A stretch of DNA of 64,000 nucleotides from Hordeum vulgare subsp. vulgare (taxonomy: Eukaryota; Streptophyta; Magnoliopsida; Poales; Poaceae): contig NC_058524.1 of assembly GCF_904849725.1 (NCBI RefSeq), positions 549,137,763 to 549,201,762 on the forward strand, read 5' to 3'. Position numbers and translations under genes: made by a program. Under the pieces are notes generated by a model, which was given only the letters and a program-made list of their open reading frames with translations, had not been told where the DNA came from and made no database searches. Below are positions 55,128 to 64,000 of the stretch, one piece after another (position 1 is the stretch's first letter; each line of letters opens with the position of its first letter).

Positions 55128-55144
55128 TGTTTCTTGTGTCACAT

Positions 55145-55773
55145 TTTTTTTAGAAAAGGAGGCTTAGCCCCGGCCTCTGCATTGAAAGATGCATACGGCC
55201 ATATATTAATAATAAGCTCAAGTCTTAACCGAGTATAACTGGTTCCAAAAATCTGAAAAAGAAAAAAAATAAAGGGATACAAGACGCCAAGCGCGTCCAA
55301 AACCGACGCTGACAATATATGTAGATGCCTAAACACCTATCCAATTAGTGTGACGCCATCCAAACCGGTTGAAGATACCCTGAGCTACCATCTCCCATCG
55401 GACACACCCAGTAACCATAGGCTCCCTGGCATCCACACGGGTGAGTAATGACCACGAACGGATCAGTGCGGTAACTCTGAAGATGACCTGTAAGAAGTGA
55501 AAGTTATATCGGGGTTAAAAACTATGTCATTCCTGCAGTTCCACACGGTCCACAATAATGCACACACTCCCACACGAATATATTTAGTAGTTAAAGTATC
55601 AACCCCCTGTAGCCACATCCCAAACAACATGTTTATGCTATTAGGAGGAGTTATATTGAAAGCAATGTGCAACAAGCGTCAAACCAACTTTGCCATAGGA
55701 CAATCTAGAAAGAGGTGCTGAATGCTTTCATTATTAGGACATAAACTGCATCGAGGATGGCCATCTAGGAGAT
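55145..55773 (-). mobile_element. Truncated LINE with 17 bp TSD
   Basis: A perfect duplication, TGTTTCTTGTGTCACAT, lies at 55128-55144 and 55774-55790. The poly-T start, GGCCTCTGCATTGAAAGATG and the minus-strand frame 55463-55675 (NITPPNSINMLFGMWLQGV, CALLWTVWNCRNDIVF) match the 3' end of the LINE at 43306. Only about 630 bp was inserted. Confidence 0.92.
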
Positions 55774-56596
55774 TGTTTCTTGTGTCACATCAATCAACAA
55801 AGACTCAAAAGAACATGAAAAGCCGTACTGCTGTGTGTCACGTCACACGTGCAACCAAACATTAGTACCAACTTAACTACAGTAGTGGAGTAACAACTTT
55901 TTGGCAATACAAGCGCTCGTGCGGATGCAGCCAGTCGGTTTCAGGTGAGTCCACATCTCCACACGCACAAGGTTCTCTGTCGTCGTCGTCAGTCGTCGAG
56001 GTACCTTCCGGGAAGCATCATCCTACACCGCTACACGGGGTTGGATGGAGAGGAACTTCCGGGAAGTTTCCTCGTCATGTGTGTGGAGATGAAGAAGTGG
56101 TGACACACGGAGCAAGATACGGAAAGAGAGATGATCCACAGTTCTTGCTGTCAATTAATCCATGGGAAGAAAGATGGTCTACAGGAGCAGCAGATATGCC
56201 CTGGTAAACAAAGACTTTGTGGGTCCTTTGGTCTCCTGAGAACGACACGCGCCGTGTCTTGGTCCCTCTCTTTTTGACTCCGATGGAGAATGTAGTACCG
56301 GCAGAGAACAGAGGACCATCACCCCAGTCCAGAGCTACCCCTACTCCACTGTTCTCGCGCTGCTTCCTCCTCCTCTTCCCCGCGTCCGGCTCCCCTGCCT
56401 CGACGACGACAGCAAGCCTGCTGGACACCGCATCCCCCGGCCCCTGTCGCCGGATCACTCCAGAGCTACTGCACATTGCTGGCACCGTGTTCACCATCAT
56501 CTGGTAGCCTGCAGGTCTCAGCTCCCTCCTGATTAGTCCATTGTCCTGCAACTCCGGCTGCAGCGGAAGGAAGCTCCTGCGGTAGCTGCTCACTGA
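55774..56596 (+). promoter_or_regulatory. Promoter and leader of MYB copy 2
   Basis: Contains the block shared with 38600 and 49190, the TCACGTCACACGTG motif at 55838-55851, and CTTCCGGGAAG at 56013 and 56052. Bases 56520-56596 share TCCTGATT, GGCTGCAG and GCAGCTGCTCACTGA-like sequence with the leader of copy 1. Frames here (96 codons plus, 207 codons minus) have no family and are taken as leader or chance. Confidence 0.5.
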
Positions 56597-58189
56597 ATGG
56601 AGCCCGCTGAAGAAGTGCAGATTTGGGCGCCGATCCTTGCGGACCCGCTTGATTGGCCTCCGTCTTCTGCTACAATCCCTCTTCCAAGCCAGGTACATTT
56701 CGTTTCTTGCTCAGCTAGCCTCTTCTCACATATATGTTGAGTCTCTTGACACATGCCAGAGCACACGGAGAGCAAACGTTGATAGCGGACGTTCCAAGTG
56801 CACTACGTAGTTTGCTGATCTCTGAATGAAGTTCAATGTTTGAGTACTTTCTTCATTTTTGTATACAAGGACACTTTGTTTTTTATGTCAAACTTTGACT
56901 CATAATTTTGGTCAATAAAATATGAATTAAATGTCATAAAAAATATATCGTCGGAAAGTTCTTTGAAATGTTCATCCAGTAAAATATTTTTATGGTACAT
57001 AACTCACTTTTTATTGGTAAAATTAATGATCAAAATTAGACATAAAAATATGAAGTGGCTTTGTACAAAGGAATGGAGGGAGTAATATATTTGTCCGCTC
57101 ACCCTAAAAAATACAGTATAGTTATGCTAGACAGAGGAAGAGTAGTGAACATTGCAGCAACTAAACCCATGGTCTGCTGAGGCCACAAACCAAGGGACAC
57201 AAACACACCTCCACTCGTATATGAAAACAAGCAGGTGGAGCAGGGGCCTTCCCTATTGCTCTTGCTCAAAAGGAACTCTGCCCGGCACCACACTCCTAGA
57301 CACAATCCAACCATCTGCATCATCACCAGTAAAAATCAAAATCAAGGTAGTTATACTTATATTTATTCATGACAGGTGGAAGAATGTTTCAGTTATGTGT
57401 ATGGCGTTGATGGCATGGAAATCAGCAAATTTGCACAAGAGGCCGAAGATGATTTGGGAGGTACCATGTCAATCATGCTATCCTGTCTAGTTTTTTTTTG
57501 TTTTTGAAACGCGATCTAGTATTTCCAGTTACACAAGTGAACATGTTCAGTTTTCGTATATTCGCAAGCTCATCAATCTAATGTGCGTATATTTGGTGTT
57601 TAGACCTGATAGTAAAGGAAAAATGGTGGCGTGGTCTACGAGGTCCTCGCAAGAGGAGGATATTTCCCTGGGGAAGCGGAGGCATGAATTTTCACCGTCG
57701 GAAAAACAATGAACATTGGACACTTGACGAAGTGAGGAAGCTGGTTAAGGGTGTCAAGACATATGGTGTTGGGCGATGGACTATGGTGAAGAGTCGCTAC
57801 TTCTCATCATCAGTTCGAGACCCATCACATCTCAAGGTATGGGCAAACATTGAAGGTTGACTTACAAGAATGTTGATTTAGATAACATGATGTTTTTCAT
57901 GTTACAGGACAAATGGAGGAATCTTCTGAAAGCTTGTGGGGTCCCGTGCACCTCCATAAGGAAGGTCAGTTAATTATGTTTTGTATTATTCCCTGTATCG
58001 TTACTCCATGAGGAATTCCAAGTATATTGCATTATCATACGTGTGTTTCATTTGATGCAGGAGAAGGCACAAAAGACTATGTTCCGGCCCTTGGATACAG
58101 AGTTGATCGAACAGATCCAAGGGTTGGCCATCGATTCAGCCTCCACATCAAAAATAAGGAAACACCGTGGGGAAGGAACAACCAGCTAG
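56597..58189 (+). CDS. Telobox-type MYB/SANT protein, TRF-like, copy 2
   Basis: Five exons with GT-AG junctions matching copy 1: 56597-56692, 57376-57460, 57604-57836, 57908-57964 and 58061-58189, joining to 199 residues. The MYB repeat (about 98-148) has HWTLDEVRKLVKGVKTYGVG, RWTMVKSRYF and LKDKWRNLLKAC, the telobox signature of TRF-like DNA-binding proteins. Exon 2 is six codons shorter than in copy 1 (lacking the SEHWRQ-like segment). The C-terminus ends earlier at TAG 58187, where copy 1 continues seven codons. Intron 1 contains a Stowaway MITE. Exon 3 is the source of, or shares a source with, the fragment at 39659. Nuclear DNA binding is inferred; the target is unknown. Exon number and length match between copies, supporting a real gene. 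Confidence 0.8.
56847..57082. mobile_element. Stowaway MITE in intron 1 of MYB copy 2
   Basis: CTTTCTTCATTTTTGTATAC and GTACAAAGGAATGGAGGGAG arms pair imperfectly, with TA at 56845-56846 and 57083-57084. It is absent from copy 1, so it inserted after the duplication or was lost there. Confidence 0.8.
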
Positions 58190-58513
58190 CTGAGAATGAC
58201 AACAAAATGATGGTTGAGGCTTTATAAGTTTACATAAGTTAAGTTAGCAACATCTAAATGTGTTATACTTCCTTTGAAATTGGGAAGTATGTGATGCAAG
58301 AAAAGCCAGATAATCATATGAAACCGCCCGGCCTTTGTCCATCTATATATACCGTAATTAGCATTGTGTACTGTATAAATTATATGTGGCCGGTGCCCTA
58401 GCAGATTCCAAACATTTTGTTTTGCTCTTAGTTTTCCTTCTCCTTGATGTAAAGGTTCCACGATCACTTTGTAAATGTTTTCTTACTATGAAATTAGGAA
58501 TTACCATGTGTCC
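58190..58513 (+). other. 3' flank of MYB copy 2
   Basis: Resembles 42411-42690 downstream of copy 1 (ATGATGGTTGAGGCT, TTAGCAACATCT, CTAGCAGATTCCAAAC). The Copia element inserted at its right end. Confidence 0.5.
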
Positions 58514-58975
58514 TGTTATATGTCAGCAAAAACACCATGCACTTGTTATCACAAAAAATCATTTCCCGATAATGGGTATCAATCACATTAAGACCCATTC
58601 TGATGTATGTGATAGAACGTGGATCAACTAGGCATAGATTGATCCGATACAAACCCGTATAGTTACCTTGTCCTGAGCCGGATGAGCCCGCACCGTTCTC
58701 CATCGGTGTGGTGGCGACGGCGGTGATGACGAAGAAGGGTTAGGCGTGGGTGGAACTTCCTGTGAGCACCGCGCTTAACCTAGATCGGATAGGTATGTCG
58801 GTAGGGGTGTGACGGCGGTGAATCTCGTAGTTCGTGCCCCGGCACCCCACCGTCCTTTATATAACACGGGTCACAGGGGCCCACCAACCATAATGGGTTG
58901 GACGCCCCCGATCAGGGCGCATAGATCAAGGCCCGGTGGGCCGGTGGGCCCACGCGGTGAGAGATCAACCTAACA
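58514..58975 (-). repeat. Copia 3' LTR (462 bp)
   Basis: On the plus strand it begins TGTTATATG and ends CAACCTAACA, giving TGTTA...TAACA ends. The flanking TGTCC (58509-58513) would be one copy of a 5 bp target duplication. On the minus strand it has a TATA-like TTATATAAAGG near 58860. Confidence 0.8.
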
Positions 58976-58990
58976 TTCTCCCCCTTGATC
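58976..58990 (-). other. Copia polypurine tract
   Basis: Minus strand GATCAAGGGGGAGAA lies directly before the LTR start TGTTAGG. This is the usual plus-strand priming site of reverse transcription. Confidence 0.85.
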
Positions 58991-59383
58991 TCGACTTTTA
59001 CTTTTGACTTTATACTTGTCATTTGTTCCATCACATATAAGCATGTAGAGCATGTCTCATCGTCACAGCTCAATTGCTGATAGAATTATACAGCTACAAC
59101 ACACTTTTTTTTTGAAACAAATTCATTTACTTTTGGGCCTCTTATAATCCAGGGATCATAGGCTTTCCAACAAACCCATGCTGGCTAAGTGTTCCTTGAA
59201 CACACTGGGTGGTAAGCCTTTCGTTAGCGGATCCGCAAGCATATACCTTGTACTTATATGCTCGAGACTTATGGTTTGATCCTGGATTTTATCTTTCACG
59301 ACGTAATACTTTATATCTATCGTCTTGGAAGCATTACTAGACTTGTTGTTGTGAGCATAGAATACTGCGGGCTGGTTGTCACA

Positions 59384-61477
59384 TTATATCTTTAGTAGCT
59401 TGTGAATACAATCCACCACTTTCAAATCGGGTATGAATTTCTTTAACCATATCACCTGCCCGATGGCTTCAAAACATGCTATGAACTCTGCTTGCATCGT
59501 GGATGATGCAACTATGGTCTGTTTGGAGCTTTTCCATGAAATAGCCCCCCCTGCGAGAGTGAACACGTACCTAGACGTGGATTTTCTATCATCTCTATCT
59601 CCCGCAAAATCTGTGTCTGAGTACCCTTTTATCTCTAGGGACTCAGATCTCCTGTATGTTAGCATGATTTGTTTTGTGCCTTGCACATAACGCAGAGCTT
59701 TCTTCGCCATCTTCCAGTGCTCTTGGCCTGGATTTGCTTGATATCTACCGAGTACCCCGGTGATAAATGCCAAATCAGGGCATGTGCACACTTGGGCATA
59801 CAGTAAACTTCCAACAACCGAAGTATACGGTATTGTTTTCATTTCATCGAGCTCGTACTTATTCTTGGGACATTGGTGATTCCCAAAACTATCGCCCTTG
59901 ACTACTGGAGCAGGCGTGGCTTTACACTTGTGCATATTATACTTTTGGAGAACTTTCTCTAAATATGCTTTCTGTGAAAGTCCTAAGACTCCATTTTTCC
60001 TGTCTCGGTGAATTTCAATGCCCAAAACATATGATGCATCACCAAGGTCTTTCATGTCAAAGTTCGAGGATAAAAACTTCTTTATCTGTTGTAGTAGAGT
60101 AATACCGTTGCTTGCAAGAAAGATATCATCCACATACAAGATTAGGAAAATATATTTCCCATGTTTAAACTTTGCATAAATGCAATTATCCTCAACATTT
60201 TCTTGAAATCCAAACCTTTTAATAGTATCATTAAAGTTTATGTACCACTGCCTAGAGGCTTGCCTTAGCCTATAAATGGATTTCTTTAGGCGGCATCCCA
60301 TGTTTTCCTTGCCTTCCATGATAAAACCCTTGGGTTGTTTCATGTAGACTTCTTCTTCTAAATCTCCGTGTAGAAATACCATCTTTACATCCATTTGATG
60401 CAGTTCTAAATCAAAATGAGCAACTAGTGCCATTATGATTTTGAAGGAATCCTTACAAGAGACTGGAGAGAAAGTCTCATTGTAATCTATTCCTTCTCTT
60501 TGCGTGAATCCTTTTGCCACAAGTCGGGCTTTATACTTGTGAACATTCCCATTAGAGTCATACTTCGTTTTGTAGACCCATTTGCAACCTACTGTCTTTG
60601 CTCCTTTAGGAATGATCTCTAAGTCCCAAAAAATATTGGAACTCATCGATTTCATCTCATCTTCCATTGCCTCTAGCCATTTTGATGAGTGAGGGCTTTT
60701 AATGGCTTCTTCATATGTGGTGGGATCACCATCCTTATGAACAATTTCCGTGTTATAGACTTTATAATCAGTAGAAATAGCAGGTCTTCTTGTTCTGTTA
60801 GACCGTCTAAGTGCCTCATTGTCTGGCACACTTTCTACTTTTTCTTGCTGCAATTCCCTTGCATGATCAACAACAGGTTCAGTCGGCTCTTGAAGGACAG
60901 GTTCCGGGTCTTCTCCCATAGTTGTCATCGTTGGAGTCACAGCTGGTAGCGAGAAAAATGGCTCTTGAATCATCGGAATGGGTGCATGCACCCTTTTCTC
61001 CTCAAGATCAATTTTTCGAGCTACCATGCTCCCCCTCATCATTTCGTCCTCTAAGAAGACATCATGTCTCGTTTCTACAAACTTTGTGAATCTGTCTGGA
61101 CAGTAGAAACGAAAACCTTTTGATCTATCAGGGTAGCCAATGAAATGGCAACTCGGTGTCTTTGGATCTAACTTTCCAATGTTTGGATTAAACATTTTGG
61201 CCTCAGCTGGACATCCCCACACTCTGAAGTGTTGCAGGGATGGCACTCTTCCTGTCCACAGCTCATGCGGTGTTTTGGGCACAGACTTGCTTGGCACTCT
61301 GTTGAGAATGTGAATGGCGGTTTTAAGCGCCTCCATCCACAATCCCAATGGCATGTCAGAGTAGCTCATCATGTTGCGCACCATATCCATGAGGGTACGG
61401 TTGCGCCTTTCAGCTACTCCATTTTGCTGAGGCTCGCCCGACATTGAATACTGGGCGACGATGCCAGTCTCCTGCAA
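59384..61477 (-). pseudogene. Copia pol: integrase end, RT and RNase H
   Basis: An open frame of 697 codons. It has an integrase C-terminal part with [20 protein letters not shown] near residues 15-34, an RT from about 290 ([47 protein letters not shown]), the catalytic YVDDIFLAS near 447, and an RNase H with [19 protein letters not shown] near 615-635 and [11 protein letters not shown] near 657. It lacks the start of integrase, which lies in other frames to the right. RT and RNase H motifs look intact, but the polyprotein is broken upstream. Confidence 0.88.
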
Positions 61478-62216
61478 GAACTTTGCAAAAGGTCCAGGGA
61501 CTTGGCCATATGGTGTGTGTCGACCGTAGTACTCCCCCCACGACCGGACCTCACAATCTTAATCTTTTTGTCAAGCTGATTTTCAACTTCAGCTTTGAAT
61601 ATCTTGAATTTATCCAATGCCTCATTTCTTTCTTCGATTGGATAAATGTAACCGAAGCGGGAGTAATCGTTTGTGAATGTTATGAATGAATCATAACCAT
61701 CCACACTTTTCACCGGAAACGGTTCACAAATATCAGTGTGGATTATTTCCAGTGTTCCTGTGCTTTGGTTTGCACCTTTCTTTATCTGTTTTACATATTT
61801 TCCTTTAATGCAATCTACGCATTTCTGTAAGTGAGAGAACTCCAACTTTGGAAGAATTTCGCTTTTGATTAACCTTTCTATTCTCCCCTGGAAATATGGC
61901 CCAATCGACAGTGCCATAGTTTCGAGGAGTCGTGAGTTCTCTTTCTTTTCTTTTGCTCTTTGTTCGACGAAGAACTTGGCACATTCACATTATTTTCATA
62001 ATTCACTTTATCACGAATTGATAACAAATAAAGCTTATCATGAAGAAATGCATTGCCTACATAATCATTATTGTACCACACGGTACATTTACCATGTCCA
62101 AAAACACATTGATAATTGTCTTTGTCTAAGCACGACACACTTATTAAGTTCCTATTACACGAAGGCACAAAAAGAACATCACTAAGAAGAAGTGTGAATC
62201 CTTCGGTTAGCTCCAA
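61414..62216 (-). pseudogene. Copia gag-pre-integrase and integrase core, frameshifted
   Basis: 62216-61878 contains LTEGFTLLLSDVLFVPSCNR, NLISVSCLDKDNY and the zinc-binding HCRLGHIS. 61917-61414 in another frame contains KLEFSHLQKCVDCIKGKYVK, LEIIHTDICEPFP, FTNDYSRFGYIYP and [20 protein letters not shown]. The integrase acidic residues D (HTDIC) and D (TNDYS) are visible. The frame is lost near 61540, before the join with the pol frame. Confidence 0.8.
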
Positions 62217-62314
62217 GGAGACGTCACCTACGGCTTCAACTTCTGCTTGGACTCCATTCGCGACTTCAATACTTCTCTTTCATTTTGGCACATGGTCCTC
62301 ATCGAACTGAACCC

Positions 62315-63295
62315 CTATAAAGACTTTGCAACATGAACAGTTGCACCTGAGTCAATCCACCAAGTAGATTTTGAAAACTTTACATACATAGATTCATTTA
62401 CTAAGGAAACAATAAAGTTACCTCTCTTTGCCATGAAGACCTTTAGCCAGGCAGCATAGTCCTTCTTGTAGTGCCCTTTCTCCTTGCAGTACATACAAGT
62501 GTCCTTGTCTACTGTGATTGGCTTTGATTGATAGAAGACGGGAGCCTTTCCTTGGAGCTTGTTCTGTGGCTTTGAGGGAGAATTCTGCTTAGGTGGGAAA
62601 ACCTTTTTCTTTTCCTTCACATAGTTAAGGGAGCCACCATGTGAAGCCTTAATCCTCTCCTCCTCTTGTGAGCACATTGCGATGACCTTTTCAATATCCC
62701 AAGTCTCGGGCTGCATGTTGTAGTTGACTACAAAGGTCTCGAACTCCTTAGGCAACGAAGCCATGACCAGGTGGACGAGGAGAGCTGGCTTAATCTCCAG
62801 GTCCGTGTCCATGGGCTTAAGCTTGGCCGCAGTGTTGCTCATCCTAAGGATGTGCTCCCTGATTCCATGCTCACCTCCATTATAGCTCTCTGTCACCAGT
62901 TGTTTTATCAACTGGGTGGCATAGGTCTTAGAAGAGCTAGTAAACTGACTCTTTATCTTGTTGAGCATCTCCTTTGCCGTAGGGCACTCTGTTATCGAGC
63001 CCACGATGGTGGTCTCAATAGTGTTCTTAATAAACGCCAAATATTTCTTGTTGGCATTTATCCATAACCTGTTATGAATGGAGTAGGGCATCTCCTCTTT
63101 GCCACAATCCCATTGCTTTTTCTCCCAGCTTTCATCAACCTCGTCAGGATCTCTGACTGAATCTGCGGGTGCAACTGGCTGTGGTTCCTCCAGAACCCAG
63201 TCCACCTCAGCAATGCACAAAGCCATATCAACCTTCTTCCTCCACTCAGAGTAATTATCCCCTCTGAGCGTAGGAACATCCTTGAGGCAGCTCAT
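62315..63295 (-). pseudogene. Copia gag and start of protease
   Basis: The frame from the ATG at 63295 (MSCLKDVPTLRGDNYSEWRK) contains a UBN2-type capsid region. The zinc knuckle CMYCKEKGHYKKDY has its last Cys replaced by Tyr. The aspartic protease motif WWIDSGATVHV precedes a TAG stop at about 62315. The stop separates it from the rest of pol, and the frame downstream continues without other gaps. The upstream extension to 63322 starts at a non-ATG codon and is not used. Confidence 0.82.
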
Positions 63296-63322
63296 GAGAT
63301 GAAAACCTCCTGAAATCACCAA

Positions 63323-64000
63323 ATAAGCAAAGTCAGTACAACAATCATATGCATTAAATAACGTTGGTTAAAATAATCATACAATTGCCTATGCATATTA
63401 ATCTACATTACCGTTGGGCAAATGATAGAAATAAATGCATCATTTTGCAATATGCAACATGATCATGTTACTAAACAATGTTGGTCAGAATAATAATATG
63501 ACCATATTCCATATTTAGTTTAGCAGCGGAAAGCGTGAAATAAAATTTCATATGCCCTTTAACTTTGCAGAAAATTAATTCTGTCATTTAAAATAAAATT
63601 CATGAACTTTATTAATCATTTTATAAAGATCACCTATTTTTCCTTTTCTGAAAAAATATTTAATTTTCAGGAAATTTTTATTTTTCTTTTCAGAAAAATA
63701 TTATCATATTTCTGTTGATTTAAACAGAAAAGTTGGAACATTTTTATTTCCTGTTATCTAGACATAATTTTGTAAGAAAAATGTCTAGAAGGGCCTTTTA
63801 TTTCTTCCTCTAATAAGCAGGAAAAGAAATGTGCTTAAAAAAAGAAAAATTGACCGGCTCAGCCTGCCTCGGGCCTTTCTCCCGCTGGCCTGAGGCCTTT
63901 TTGTCTCCCGAAAGGCCCACTACCCCAGCGGCCGACATTCTGGCTTGGGAGCCTCGCGGTAAGGCGGTGGCGCAGCGGCCTGGGCCGGCCTAGCGCGGCT
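63323..64000 (-). other. Copia 5' leader, no LTR seen
   Basis: AT-rich to about 63840, then GC-rich. No TGTTA/TAACA LTR end or tRNA-complementary primer site such as TGGTATCAGAGC (either strand) was recognised. An intron-like TTTCAG lies just upstream of the gag ATG on the minus strand. Confidence 0.4.

Larger units (their letters stand above)
58514..64000 (-). mobile_element. Copia retrotransposon, decayed, 5' LTR outside
   Basis: Minus strand order from the right: non-coding leader (63323-64000), gag, protease, integrase, RT, RNase H, polypurine tract, 3' LTR. Domain order integrase before RT defines Copia. Stops and frameshifts in the pol region make it non-autonomous now. The 5' LTR and primer-binding site were not found before 64000, so the element runs off the window. 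Confidence 0.88.

Noticed and set aside
56075..56698. 207-codon minus-strand frame
   Set aside because: Opposite the leader and first exon of MYB copy 2, which has better support from exon conservation; no domain recognised.
28379..58189. NLR and MYB genes as one functional pair or an integrated-decoy system
   Set aside because: They are on the same strand but 9 kb apart with transposons between, and no fusion or shared promoter is visible.
58190..58513. Extra MYB exon downstream of copy 2
   Set aside because: The frame after the stop gives only a short continuation matching the copy 1 C-terminus; no further exon structure.

Overview
This window looks like one stretch of a large, repeat-rich grass nuclear genome, most likely Triticeae (wheat, Aegilops or barley type). 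The evidence is Stowaway MITEs with CTCCCTCC termini, a Gypsy LTR starting TGATACGTCTCC, Helitron termini, L1-type LINEs and a Copia element, with few host genes between them. No prokaryotic feature, CRISPR array, rRNA or convincing tRNA gene was seen. Family names rest on motif recognition; no database search was run.

Layout. 1-260 is one copy of a segment repeated at 17216. 261-3750 is the 3' part of a Gypsy element ending in a 1.6 kb LTR. 3751-17.2 kb is nested transposon debris: a 952 bp Helitron, a hAT MITE inside a Stowaway, LINE-derived sequence, a decayed Ulp1-like gene fragment, AT-rich filler, and a solo LTR with a perfect target duplication. 17.46-23.17 kb is a 5.7 kb insertion with a Helitron 3' end; its exact empty site is preserved at the start of the window. 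24.2-27.4 kb is a cluster of GGCCTCGTTTGGT MITEs around captured gene pieces, including an XBAT/XBOS-like N-terminus.

Host genes. A single-exon, intact CC-NB-ARC-LRR resistance-type gene lies at 28379-32149. Between about 37.5 and 58.5 kb is a duplicated block around a five-exon gene for a small telobox-type MYB protein (TRF-like, LKDKWRN motif). Copies 1 (41169-42410) and 2 (56597-58189) both have intact frames and conserved splice sites. Partial copies remain as promoter pieces near 38.6 and 49.2 kb and a 108 bp exon-3 fragment at 39659. The block is interrupted by Tourist and Stowaway MITEs, a possible SINE-LINE chimera, two LINE-derived insertions and further LINEs, several with target-site duplications readable in the sequence.

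58514-64000 is a decayed Copia element on the minus strand: 3' LTR, polypurine tract, RNase H, RT, integrase, protease and gag, with its 5' LTR beyond the window. The NLR and the MYB copies appear to be the only functional host genes; nothing shows that they act together.
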